Shown here one piece after another: positions 33,201 through 43,900 of a DNA stretch of 64,000 nt. This DNA is from Tigriopus japonicus (taxonomy: Eukaryota; Arthropoda; Copepoda; Harpacticoida; Harpacticidae), in assembly GCA_010645155.1 (NCBI GenBank), contig CM021317.1, positions 14,709,530 to 14,773,529 of the forward strand. Direction: 5' to 3'. The translations under genes were made by a program, and so were the position numbers. Position 1 is the stretch's first letter. Each line of letters starts with the position of its first letter. A model generated the notes under the pieces. The model made no database searches, had not been told where the DNA came from, and saw only the letters and a list, made by a program, of their open reading frames with translations.

Positions 33201-35520
33201 NNNNNNNNNNNNNNNNNNNNNNNNNNNNNNNNNNNNNNNNNNNNNNNNNNNNNNNNNNNNNNNNNNNNNNNNNNNNNNNNNNNNNNNNNNNNNNNNNNNN
33301 NNNNNNNNNNNNNNNNNNNNNNNNNNNNNNNNNNNNNNNNNNNNNNNNNNNNNNNNNNNNNNNNNNNNNNNNNNNNNNNNNNNNNNNNNNNNNNNNNNNN
33401 NNNNNNNNNNNNNNNNNNNNNNNNNNNNNNNNNNNNNNNNNNNNNNNNNNNNNNNNNNNNNNNNNNNNNNNNNNNNNNNNNNNNNNNNNNNNNNNNNNNN
33501 NNNNNNNNNNNNNNNNNNNNNNNNNNNNNNNNNNNNNNNNNNNNNNNNNNNNNNNNNNNNNNNNNNNNNNNNNNNNNNNNNNNNNNNNNNNNNNNNNNNN
33601 NNNNNNNNNNNNNNNNNNNNNNNNNNNNNNNNNNNNNNNNNNNAGTTACTGTTGGCAGATCTATACAACCCTTGTATAGTGGGTTGGTCAGGAATAGTAT
33701 TTAAGAATTTGTCCAATCCTGCCTTAAATGCTGTTAGAGGATCAGCTCCTACATATTCCCGACGAAGGCAGATAGGCAACAAATTGAACAATGAAGGAGC
33801 CCGATAAAGAAGAAAGGAGGACTTCATTGTTCGAATTAGCCTTGATTCCTTAGGATTTGGAGGTGCTCTCAGAGCGCTTTTCATTGTTCAACTACAATTT
33901 ATCAGAAATATGTATTGTAATATGCATGTATTTGCCAGAAAGCATTAAGTAAACAGGCAAAGTATGTGAAATGTTTTTATTAGTAGGTTTTAAAGATCAT
34001 TTACTTTAAATAATTTTGAAATATTTTGCCATTTTTACCTCCATTTTTTTGAAATAATTTGCCATTTTTTCCTCTTAGTTTTATGAAAGTTTTCGACATT
34101 TCTTCCTTCAATTTTTTGAAATATTTTGCCATTTTTTCCTTCAATTTTTTGAAATTTTTTGCCATTTTTTCCTTCATTTTTTTAAATATTTTGCCATTTT
34201 TTTCTTCATTTTTTTGAAATATTTTGCCATTTTTTCATTTATTTTTTGGAATATTTTGACTCTTTTCAATACATATTTTTGGGTTCCCTACTGATCATAA
34301 CCCACTATTCAAGGGTAGTACAAATCTGCCAACAGTAACTCGTTAGTAGACCAAATTTCGCATAAATGTTAATAGTTCATTTGTCTTCTCCTCATGGTAC
34401 TTTCATTCATTCGAAATAGCTCGAGTTTGCCCTTAAGCGAGTATTGGGGCTTGACTCTAAAGAATCCCAAACGAACCCTCTTGGTAAACGCTCCAAACAA
34501 TGTGAGGCAGATCTTCCTTCAAGAAGTCGAGACCGAATCCTTGTGGAACATCAAATGTCACGACTTTTGGGCCAGAAAAGATGGGTCCATAGGAAAAGTG
34601 GCGTTTATCAGATTGCTCAGGTTATTTTTGAACGCAAGAAATTCGTCTTGGTAGCCAAATTGTTCTGACACGTCATGCTTCTTATTCCAAATTTTAGGCG
34701 GCTGTCCCTGGAGAATTGGCGCGTTTGTGCCGTTTACGATGGACTGAGTGATAATTCTTTCTTCCTCTTCAAAGAGTTCATACCAACCTACCCCAATCCG
34801 AGAATGGCCTTCCCCAAAATGGTAGCTGTGTCTTGTGTGAGTGCTAAGAAGCTCAAAATCGACCATTCTAGCCACACGGGCATCTCTCGAGTTCGAATTA
34901 ATCCCGAAAGTGTTCATAGAGAGGAACCGGGCGAGGTCATGGAATGTATCAAAACTCTGCAAAACTCCAGAATAGTGACACAAAGGTCAGTATCTATTTG
35001 AGGTGAACATGCTTGACATTGACGAACGTCTTGTAAACATGGACAGATTGGGGTGTTTATTTTTTTTGAATGGAATTCTTTTGACTAGGTATATGTGTAG
35101 CGGGGGTATTATTTTCAACAATAGCCCATCCAACCCGCTTTTGAGTCGTTCTTGTCTACCGATCTACCGACATTGTCTTCATATCTTTTTAGGAGATGGA
35201 GTGATATGTGCACAATGGTGTTCAATCCCAAACAATTCTCATACAACTGTGTAGCCAACGTAGTCGGTCAATTGTCAATCTACTTGTTCCTGCTTTTGGA
35301 AATGGAATCCATTGGCTATCGGTTACATTGTACCGGGAACATTTCCGGTCAATTCTTAGATCCTATCAAGGAAACTGACGTCGCCAGCCCTCACTCTTGG
35401 TTCTTCATCAAAACGCCACCAGAGCATTCAGCAGATCCACCAGCCTTCAGCGACGAAGGTCTCCCAACTTATGAACAAGCCATGGAACAATGGGATTTGG
35501 AACATGGTCAATGCAATTAA
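30271..35520 (+). CDS. Unrecognised protein with four degenerate repeats
   Basis: Six exons: 30271-30623, 31366-31611, 31684-31824, 34420-34620, 34698-34985 and 35193-35520, encoding 518 residues. All five introns are phase 2 and every internal exon is a multiple of three long. I do not recognise the family. Four segments share one pattern: a hydrophobic helix, a Gly/Asn-Tyr/Trp turn, a strand, then a loop ending in a hydrophobic-basic element. Examples are 'LLEALQKLGWTCF', 'LIKAMNDYGYELTM', 'LLRRLSLENWRVCA' and 'LLLEMESIGYRLHC', the last three followed by 'VMFFHK', 'FFLFKE' and 'SWFFIK'. No signal peptide or membrane segment is evident. The acidic C-terminus carries LPTYEQ, which fits the LPxY class of WW-domain ligands. 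Intron 3 holds LINE remnants and the assembly gap, so a missed exon there cannot be excluded. Its 3' end converges on MFSD5. Confidence 0.75.
32163..32400. repeat. Degenerate CCGAAAG-type hAT MITE remnant
   Basis: The left side reads 'agatggaccgaaagggctca' as in the intact copies at 59360 and 60237. The right side retains 'ctttcggtttcg' and 'cataaccgaaacc'. The right terminus and the target duplication are lost. It lies in intron 3 of the four-repeat gene. Confidence 0.5.
33097..33643. other. Assembly gap (547 N)
   Basis: Run of N. The right edge falls exactly at the 3' end of a LINE copy that has an inverted partner about 650 bp away, a likely cause of the failed assembly. Confidence 1.
33644..33884 (-). 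pseudogene. C-terminal fragment of a LINE protein
   Basis: On the minus strand an open frame reads 'KSSFLLYRAPSLFNLLP', 'FKAGLDKFLNTIPDQP' and 'GLYRSANSN'. This is the conserved ending after the reverse transcriptase in CR1/Jockey-type elements (RAPxLWNxLP ... FKxxLDxxLxxxPDxP). It runs into the assembly gap, so whether the rest of the element exists is unknown. It lies antisense in intron 3 of the four-repeat gene. Confidence 0.75.
34014..34260. repeat. Minisatellite, about 35-bp unit
   Basis: Seven imperfect units of 'gaaatattttgccatttttt' followed by a 'ccttcattttttt'-like tail. Strongly T-rich on the plus strand. It separates two LINE 3' ends in opposite orientation. Confidence 0.85.
34290..34346 (+). 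repeat. Second LINE 3' end, inverted to 33644
   Basis: The plus-strand end 'aaatctgccaacagtaact' is the reverse complement of 33644-33670 with few changes. The preceding 'acccactattcaagggta' also matches. It is the 3' tip of a second copy of the same LINE, pointing the other way. Confidence 0.7.
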
Positions 35521-35553
35521 AAACCAAACACACAATTATTTTAAGCCTTCTTA

Positions 35554-35563
35554 TTTATTTATT
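35554..35563 (-). terminator. Polyadenylation signals of MFSD5
   Basis: Two overlapping AATAAA signals on the minus strand, 33-42 bp downstream of the MFSD5 stop and only about 35 bp from the stop of the convergent plus-strand gene. Confidence 0.65.
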
Positions 35564-35595
35564 TTTTTGAAACAATCAACAACTTGGGTGGAGGA

Positions 35596-37163
35596 TCAAT
35601 CCCGTTTGAGACCTCGGGTGAGGCTTCTGAACTTGGCACAAATGAGCACACCGGTTATCAGCAAACCGGTACAAGTTGCAAAAATCGACCTTTTGTCTTG
35701 GGCAACCGAAGGGTGATTAACAGCCAATAAAGTAACGCAAGTGATGAGATTCATGGGCACCCTGAACCAATTGGTCACCGTGGCGCGATGGGACTCCGGG
35801 ATGAATTCACCCCGCAAACATCCGATAGATGGAAAGTAGAGTCCTATGGAGAACTCCAAGGCAATAAAGGTGAACAGGGTCACGATCTTGACAACGTACG
35901 AAGATCCAGGACCAGCTGTAATACTGGAAATAAAGGTGGCCAGACAAAAGAGGGCAGTGGCACGGAATAGCGTGTCCCTGGGGTTGGTGTCGTCCTGTTG
36001 TATAAGGTACGAAAAGTAAGAGGAACCTAGCATAATTGCCACCATGAATGAAGAGAAAATCAGTCCCAGAGGAGCGCCTTCCACACCTGTTTCATAAAAA
36101 AGTACAATAGATAACGAAAGTTTGTATACTTTGATTATGATTAGTTTCTCACCGTCACTCATCACAGGTGTCCACAAGAAGACGAAAATGTACATACAGC
36201 TTTCAACGATGCTTTGAACCAGACCAAGGAACAGGATTGAGCGATTGTTTAGTATCAAGGAAAATCCTTCTTGGTAGGATTGCCACAAATGGGAGTCAGG
36301 GTTGCCATAGTTTTCATCCCATGTCATGATAATGATGATCATGCACAGGGTAAAACAACCCACAGCGATCATGAAAGGGGCCACTGGACCATATCCCAAA
36401 GTTTCGGCCGAAAGATTAGCAACTAGTCCGGCCAAAATGGCCAAAAGACCATTGGCAAATGTGGTGGTTGAGAAGGTGCGAGACAACCATTTTGGATCCA
36501 ATTTTTGCACATCCACGTGCTCTTTGACATACCAAGACTCAAATACACTGAACAACAAAGACGTCGAGACACCACCTATAAACACAGATATAAAATAAAT
36601 TGATTCATTGGATTAAGCTCTTGAAACAAGCCGTCATACCCATAATCCTTCCCATAAGAAGGACCCAGAAATTGTTGACCAACTTGATAATACAACAAAA
36701 GCTGTAAATGATACAAAACATCATGGCCATCTTTTTGCGGCCATATTTATCGGCCATGGGTCCAGTGAAGGTTCCAAATGTGGAACTTGAAGCAAAACCA
36801 GTAAGGAAGAGCAAAGCGATTTGGTTCTCCGCAAAGCCATATTTGGCATACAATTGGTACACATAGGGTCCTTGAAGCCAATCACCTTTTGAATCGAAGG
36901 GAAAATAAGAATAAACATTTCTTATCCGTCCACGTCCTGACTTTTGGGACACACAGCATAAAAATGAAAAAAACAAGCTTACCAAATACGGCGAGGAAAT
37001 ATGCACCAAAGAACTTGTACTGCAACTTTTTGAGCTTGGATCTCCCTTCATTCGAACTGGTCTCCTCTTTAGGATTAGAAGAGCCTTTGGAAGATTGCAC
37101 AAAGTTTACCACAAAGGCCAAGACTGACAGAGACCCGAAAATCCCTAGCACCACCGAGTCCAT
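35596..37163 (-). CDS. MFSD5: MFSD5-like major facilitator (molybdate-anion transporter family)
   Basis: Four exons: 36983-37163, 36640-36885, 36153-36575 and 35596-36086, encoding 446 residues (human MFSD5 has 450). All three introns are 64-97 bp, phase 1, and split the codon as G|GT. The match to the family is clear along the length: 'DWLQGPYVYQLY', 'DKYGRKK' in the loop after TM2-3, 'SLLFSVFESWYVKEHV', 'FVFLWTPVM', 'GAPLGLIFSSFM', 'GLYFPSIGCLRG' and 'NWFRVPMNL'. MFSD5 relatives are multi-pass plasma-membrane proteins; the human member is linked to molybdate uptake, but the substrate here is inferred only from the family. The start is the ATG at 37163, where homology and the first membrane helix begin; an upstream in-frame ATG at 37331 would add 56 residues with no family match. 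A distant 12-helix layout is intact. Confidence 0.93.
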
Positions 37164-37649
37164 GGTCTTCTTTTTAATGGCAAATTTCACTGTATTAAAC
37201 TCTTTGTAATGATGACAAGCCGGCAAAATAAGCAACTTTTTAGTTGGTTGATTACGTTCTCCATTTCTTACCTGTGCTGTCCTGTCAATGGACAGGTGGA
37301 TCATGGAGGGGGAAAGGCAACACGTTGCCACTGAATGACTGAATGACTGGGTGTAGAGCGAGTGAAGCGAAGGGCTGGCTTGCTAAATAAAGCGGGCGCA
37401 TGATTGTACAAAGCAGGATTTTGTGTACCAAGGAAGAAGGCATGAGAGAGGATCTTATTTCTCTCCATAACTTCACTCAGGATAGGAGAGCACTTGTTGA
37501 ATCAAGGTTTACATTGCTCTTTACTACATTAAACGTGTTGGTGATTTTTATTACATCCTTATTTTTTTCATACAGTTTATAGTTTTACATAATCGCAACT
37601 ATTTTTCTAGTTTATTGTTTAAGAAAAACTTTCGAAATCAAAGTAGTTG

Positions 37650-37745
37650 TAATGTCAATTGAGACCACAGGCCACAAGGAATCAGCAAGGCTGGGATTGG
37701 AACCAGCGAACTCTGCAGTGTTGTGGATAGTTGGTGAATGCTCTT
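37650..37745 (-). mobile_element. Probable tRNA-derived SINE fragment
   Basis: The minus strand carries a B-box-like block 'ggttccaatcccagcc' and, upstream of it, 'gttcaagagcattcacc', which resembles an A box. It ends with 'gattccttgtggcc', close to the tail of the SINE at 62845 ('gcattccttgtggc'). The two may share a 3' body. Confidence 0.4.
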
Positions 37746-37959
37746 GAACTTCCAAATTTCCCAGTGTCCCAGAAGTTTGAAAAAGAAAGAACATATATTA
37801 TACCAAAAACGTATCTTTAATGGTCTTCAAAAGTGCTTGTTCTAAAGTAAAATGGAAAACACGACCAAAACTACATTCAACATGGTCTAATGTCATTAAA
37901 GGCTGCAACGTCCATAACCATTATTTCAGTGTGGATTTCTCGCTAAAAGTTGATTTTAT

Positions 37960-38295
37960 AGTTTTGGGGCATTGTTCAGAAGGAATAATAGACATCGACA
38001 TTCAAAATTATTTATGTACATTGCACTTTGAGAACTTTACCCTTTTTGCATTTTTCAATAAACACCTTGAGGGCCGCCGTCTCTGGGGGCCCTGGACGTT
38101 TAAGCACCCTACAGGTAGGGTTCTTGTTTAAAAAAAAAAGTCAAAAAGTTTTGGAGCTTTGTTATGAAGTAATAAATGGAATTGATATTCAAAATACTTC
38201 ATAAACATTTTACATTTTGACAACTTTGACCTTTTTTTGCCATTTTTCAAAAATCCTTTAGGCCCCTGCGTGAAAAATCTCGGGGCCCTGTCCCA
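37960..38295 (+). repeat. Diverged tandem duplication, about 170-bp unit
   Basis: 37960-38105 and 38145-38295 align as direct copies with shared blocks: 'agttttggggc/agctttg', 'attcaaaat', 'cattttgacaactttgacc'-like and a terminal 'ggggccctg'. No coding potential is apparent. Confidence 0.6.
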
Positions 38296-38737
38296 GGTTT
38301 ACGAACCGCTCTGATTGAGTGCATAATAAAGTAGACTTCTTTTTGAAATTCAGAGATGTATCATTGAACATTACTTGATGTATTTTCCACCTGGAAAATG
38401 AGAAAAAGCTTGAATGATGGAAAGTGTCCCGTGCGTATTTTCTCACCTAGAAATTGAAGTGCCTCCTTTTCGCAACAAAAAGTCGGTCAATATTTAGGCC
38501 AAAAGAAATTTAGCATGGGATGGAATCATTATTTCATTCCCAAGTAGGTTCATGAGAGTCTGGCACATTGAACACTTTAAACTATTGTTTTTGGCATTGT
38601 TGGGAAGAACTTCAACCCACCAGCAAAGCTGGTCTAAGCATCATCCACTTTTTTCGATTGGCATGCTCACATCCAACATCCGATTCGTTCTCTGTCTGTC
38701 GGTGTGAATTGGAAAATTCCAAGAAGCACTGACTTTC

Positions 38738-38895
38738 CTGGAGTGGAAGGCTAACGATAAGATTTATGATTTCCTGTAAAATCAAAGCAATCATGTTATT
38801 CTACAAATGAGTCGTGGCTTATGTTGGGAAGATAACAAATCTTAATTTTCAGTCCAGCTCAACTGGAGACAAAAGTTATACTCTCATCACTCTCA
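38738..38895 (+). repeat. Copy of the 29335 dispersed repeat
   Basis: Aligns in the same orientation with 29335-29490. Shared blocks include 'tggagtgg', 'tatgatttcc', 'ctacaaatgag' or a variant, 'ttttcag' and 'aaaagttat'. This copy lacks the complete right palindromic arm. Confidence 0.65.
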
Positions 38896-39642
38896 TGGTA
38901 TAAAGCTAAGTGCAAATCCCTCCGACCATTGTTTTACCACAAAAATATGCTTACAATTATTTAGCTAAAGAATGTAGGTAAATTGGTAAGCGATAGGGCC
39001 AAATCCTGTGTGATGTATCAACAAGACAGTTCTTATGCATGCAGTTTGTTTGTATTAACATCCCCTAAAAATTGAGATACGTGTGGACAAGCATATCATT
39101 AACACCTTTGAATGACGAAAATGGCAATGGTATAAAAGTTAAAACCGCAGATTAGAATGTGATATCACCAATGAGTTGACAAGATTTTACTAGATTTCAG
39201 CCACGGAAAAGGCCATGCATGACCTGTCTCGTCAAAAAAATCACGCTCTTTATTTTTATGAAGGTTGTTAACATGCTACCTTCTCTTGTACGAAATGGGG
39301 TTAAAGCGCAAATCTCTGTGGAATAAAAACAAGCACGTAGACCATGATGGCACAAGTATGTATTTAGCTGAGTTGACAACTCAGGTTTTCTTGCCCAATC
39401 GACAGCAACCACTTTCATTGGACAAGGGAAACGCCCGTTCTCGATCAGAATCAACAAGCTAATGGTGATCAACACGTGAATCACGCAATTTCGTGCAACC
39501 CACAGAGTTGGCAGAGAGGAGACGCTGGGGCAGACAGGCCTAACATTTTGTTGGACAATTTTCAGGCCCCAGCTGACTTTTGGCTGTGACGTTTCCCAAG
39601 CAGTTGTGCCCAAACTAGTTCGTTTCGTTTGTAGAGTTGAAG

Positions 39643-40221
39643 TAGGGGTGGGCGAGAAGCCGGTGTCGGTGCCAAGGTGTTGACACTAACTTTTTGGGCT
39701 TTCGGTCTCGGCATCAACACCAGGTCTCTGGTGCCGACATTTTAAAACTTAAAGAGTTTTTGAAAAACGTACTGCCCGCCCAAAAACTTGATCCCAATTT
39801 TGATTGTAAATGTGAAGGACTGAACAAAATTCAATATCATTGATTTTTGTTCCATCATAAAAATAAACGCTTACCAAACTCCAAAAACAGACTTGCAAAG
39901 CAAGAAAATCACACACCCAGCTAGGGTTTTGTAAAATATGAGCTTATTTTCCCTCTCTCCATTTTATGTTGAACTAACGAACTTAAATGTCTTTAGAATG
40001 GGTGTAGGTCTGTCAAAACTGGTGCTCCATATTGCAGTCCAGAAGGGCACATTTAATTTGACTTAGTTATAAGGAACACGCTATCGGTGTCAATGTCGAC
40101 ACCACGACGTTGATGGGCAACTTCAACATAGGTGTCGGTGACGGCGTGGGTGTCAACCGGTGTCAACCTTGTGGTGTCGGTGTCGGAGTCGAGGCAAAAT
40201 TGCCACTGTCACCCATCCCTA
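39643..40221. mobile_element. hAT-type MITE with GTGTCGG subterminal arrays
   Basis: 579 bp bounded by inverted ends TAGGGRTGGGYGA and flanked by an 8-bp duplication with one mismatch (agttgaag at 39635-39642, ggttgaag at 40222-40229). Inside both ends are clustered 'ggtgtcggtg'-type motifs: 'ggtgtcggtgcc' at the left, and 'ggtgtcggtgtcgg' with related units over about 100 bp at the right. No transposase. Confidence 0.8.
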
Positions 40222-40970
40222 GGTTGAAGTCAGGGTCACTTGTTGTTTGTTTGGGCACAACTTAAGTAATAATCTTCGGAAATATCAAGTTTTCACCTGC
40301 AACCTTGGCTCTTCAACACCTGTAACAGATCCAACAAAAATTTCCGTATATCCACCCTTTAGTGCAACCTTGTTGGTTGGAATGTTCATTACATGTGGTA
40401 TAAAAGATGCCGTAATGAGAAAGGTCCTAACGGTCGCACACATCACACAAAAATCACATCAAACTTTGTTTCTAATTTCTGTTACACCTACCTTTTTTGC
40501 TTTTGAAGATCAATGAAAAAACATTTGCCTTCTGGTTTTGAATAATTGCATTAAGAATAAGAAATCATGGGAATTTGTTCTTTTTAATTTTTAAACAATA
40601 AAAAAGTTATTATGCGCCTCGTAATTTTTTATCAGACATTAGCGTTTAGGGTTCGTTTACAGCGTCTCGTGGTACGACATTAAGTGTGAGAATTGGTTGA
40701 AGTTGTTAAACCTTTCTGAAAATTGACTTTCATCTCAGCAAGAGTTACGTTGTTATGACATTCAACTTAAAGTAATTAGTTTACGGGGCCAAATGTGGTG
40801 CAAAAACAAACCGAAAATTTCGGCCTTTCATTGTTAGAGGGCAAAAGTGAAACGAAATAAAAACTGTTGACAAATAGTTCAACACAAACAAACACAAAAT
40901 ATGGACTTATTGATGACAATAGTTGCACTGAATGAACTTCAAAAAATGGAAACTTTTGACAGCTATTATA

Positions 40971-41254
40971 AGCTGAGTTTATATACCCTGTGACAACTTG
41001 AGTTGTTACAGAAATTTTACGTTACCACACGCCGTTGGTTTCATTTGCAAACACGAAAGTACGTAAGTTGCCACAAGAAATCGTTCAAAGAAAGCTAAGC
41101 TTGCAAACCCCGTCGCAAAACTCTTTCATAACTTTTGCCACAGGATTTCTTGTCTTAACTTATGTGCTTTCGAATTTGCAATTGAAGTCAATGGCGTGTG
41201 GTTGCGAAAAATTTCTGTCACAACTCAAGTTGTCACAGGGTATATAAACTCAGC
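40971..41254. mobile_element. Foldback element with about 120-bp arms
   Basis: Left arm 40971-41090 and right arm about 41135-41254 are near-perfect inverted copies sharing 'agctgagtttatataccc', 'tgtgacaacttgagttgt' and 'accacacgcc'. The loop is only about 40 bp, so the whole element is one long hairpin. The boundary bases are TTATAA on the left and AATGAT on the right, so the target duplication is unclear. Confidence 0.85.
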
Positions 41255-41507
41255 TAATGATCTGTCGATATGGCTCTTAAATCAAAGGTTTCAAAATAGG
41301 ACAGAATCCAAACTAAAACATTTTTGTTTTTTTGTTTGTTTGTTAAGGAGTCAGTACATCACTGATACAGAGTGTGCCATGAGGGAGAATATTACGGCTC
41401 CTTGCCACTCTTTGGTTGCTTATAGTCTGTATTGGTAGTTGTTTGCATTGAAAGACAGTTCAACGCCAAATTTTGACCCCGAAGAGCAAAAAAATGTTTG
41501 GAGAGTG

Positions 41508-41584
41508 ACAGTCAGCCGGGATCGAACCCCAGTTATCACCACGACAAATCAACGTAGTACGCATTACACTATGCCCCACCAAAG
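41508..41584 (-). mobile_element. tRNA-like SINE head
   Basis: The minus strand shows A-box-like 'ggcatagtgtaatgcg' and a canonical B box 'gggttcgatcccggct', spaced like a tRNA gene. The acceptor ends do not pair well and there is no isolated tRNA context, so a SINE or tRNA pseudogene is preferred to a working tRNA. Confidence 0.5.
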
Positions 41585-43522
41585 TAAAAGTATTATTACC
41601 TTGAGGTGAACGCATATAAGATAGAATGGCAAGTTTCTTGTGTAGCACGAAGAAAGGCCAACGACAAGTTTCAGAAAGATTGACAGTGTTGAAAAATTCA
41701 ACTCGTGAAAGAGCTTGCCTCCTTCCTTTTTAGACGGTTGATATCAAGGTCTTGGATCCACGGCTTTCGTTTTAAATCTCATTTGGTTGCCCTGTAAGTT
41801 GAAAAGTACTGTTTGAGAACACAGTTCATTCTTATTCAGAATATCATGTTTTAGTAATGTGGAAAGAACGTGCAATGGTTCATGTCTTGGATAACAAACA
41901 CTGTATCCTTGGAGTTTCACACCCTATTTTTTGCTTCCAGGAAGAGGAAAAAAAATTCTGAAATTAGCACGTAAAAAATCTGAAAGTGACAGTTTGCGTC
42001 GGACACAATATAAATATATATAAATATAATCTTTATTGCGACCTTTAGTAATGTCAACTCGTATAGAAAAAATATATTTTTGGCTATTTAATATTCCATT
42101 GCACAGTGTTTTTTTCGGGATTTGAAATTGGGTTTGAAAGGTCTTCATTTTCTGAATAGATTTTGATTGAACTAAACCGAATTAACATTTTATCAACTGA
42201 TACACACATTAAATGCTAAATTTCAAAATTAGATCCAAAATATTTAAAGGAAAACGTTGCTTTCGACTAGTTTCAATGGCAGGGCACTCTTGTTGCCAAA
42301 GTTACTATTTCATGTGCCCTTTTTGCGACATCCCATACGTAAAATAACCTTGATTTTCCATTACCGATCTTGAGCCCACATCTGTCCAATTTTTTCCCCT
42401 CTGTTTCGATTATTGGTGCATTTCAAAGTAATTCCAGTAGTTGTCATCCATTTTTTGAATGGAATCACTTCGATCATGATCAAATATACGGTACATACCT
42501 CTTCATGCACTTCGACTTCGTGACCAGCCAATGCTCGCCAATCCAACCAACCCTTCCAAAGCCAGCAAACACCCTCTTCGTGAAGCAATTCTGGGTCACA
42601 ATTCTAGCGTGAAGCCTTTTTCTTCAAGGTCAAATCTGACGATTCAGTACGAACATTGTTACCCAGCTCCTCTTACTAAATGCCAAGCGATCGCTCGTGA
42701 AGTGAATCCTTGTCGAATCCCTCACAATGGAACTGTATGACTCCTGTGTTTCAACCGAGTCATTATAATTCCAATTTCATTCTAGTTTTTGAGATTTTTG
42801 GCCAATGATGGGAGGAATATTTCCTTGCCTTTTGGATTTTCTTAAGATATCCTATCGTCAGAAATGGATAGGTGGGGGAGGAGAAGGTGTGTTGTGGTAG
42901 TTGGGATGGTTTTAATCCGCCAATCAGTTGAACCTGGGAAGATCAACCCACTGACATTTTTGAAGTAGTCTCCGATGAGAGCTGAGTCAACGCATGTATT
43001 CTGGCAAGCGAGCTTCAATTAGTTTGAACTGGAACATCTTGTAACAAATAATGCGATGAGGGGAGGCATGGAAGGAGGACCCGGAGGGCTTTTAGCTTAC
43101 CTCAACTCAACTCTCATGTCAGAGCCGAACGAACGTGTGTTGGTGAAATCGGCCGACTTCATGTGTATGTTCATGTGTACGGACCAAGTGGTTCTTCACG
43201 TGTACTTTAAATGGCTTATCGGTACACATTAACGTAGTACGGGTTTCTTTCTCTCTTGAAAGATCTGACTTATCATCGTGGCATTACACCCCTTAAGAGT
43301 CAGTCATTTTAAAGGCCAGAGCTACATCTGTATTCTCCGGCCAACATCCTTTACCTTACAATCTTTGTCTAGCCATTTGTCGACCAATGGAAACCTCTTG
43401 GCTTTGTGTTGGGCTAGGCCAAGATACAGCCGAAGAAGTTCGGAAATGAACCGCTTGAAACCAGATTCATCCGAGTTTGCGCAGAGTCAGAATTTTGTTC
43501 GCTCTGGAGAATGTACATATGT

Positions 43523-43527
43523 CAAGC

Positions 43528-43561
<34 letters not shown>
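43523..43561. repeat. AAGC microsatellite
   Basis: About nine AAGC units in the presumed 5' UTR of the first nuclear receptor. It creates an artificial Lys-Gln-Ala-Ser repeat upstream of the true start. Confidence 0.9.
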
Positions 43562-43900
43562 CTCACCTATGCTTTTCTAGCCGACGAATCCTGTTTAGAC
43601 TGGCCTAAAGCAGGCGCGATATCGCGAGGGTGCATGACGCTTGTTGAGCATTGGGAAAAAGATCCAGAAAACAGGGGTTCCGATTGGAAGCTTAGGGTAC
43701 ATAATCCCAACAATTCGTCCACTCGGGCCCAGTCTTGCTTACAATTTGTGACTTATAACAAGTATAGCTTAATTATTATCATCATTATTATTGTTATTAG
43801 CCCAAACGTTTGTTGCGTGTCATCCATCCATCCATACCACCATCCATCCATCATTCCACTTGTGTGCTTGGGACAAGTGGAGGAGACCCATTGGGTGACC

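Larger units (their letters stand above)
37164..43900. other. Intergenic region dominated by repeats
   Basis: No gene recognised between MFSD5 and the first nuclear receptor. Contents include a SINE-like block (about 37650-37745), a diverged tandem duplication (37960-38295), a copy of the dispersed repeat at 38738-38895, a hAT element (39643-40221), a large foldback (40971-41254) and a tRNA-like SINE head (41508-41584). The final 600 bp should contain the promoter and 5' UTR of the receptor gene. Confidence 0.55.

Noticed and set aside
41508..41584. Functional tRNA gene
   Set aside because: A and B boxes are present, but acceptor-stem pairing is poor and similar SINE heads occur elsewhere in the window.
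43511..43900. N-terminal extension of the first nuclear receptor
   Set aside because: The frame is open, but it translates an AAGC microsatellite and has no family match; the ATG at 43901 has better context and directly precedes the receptor.
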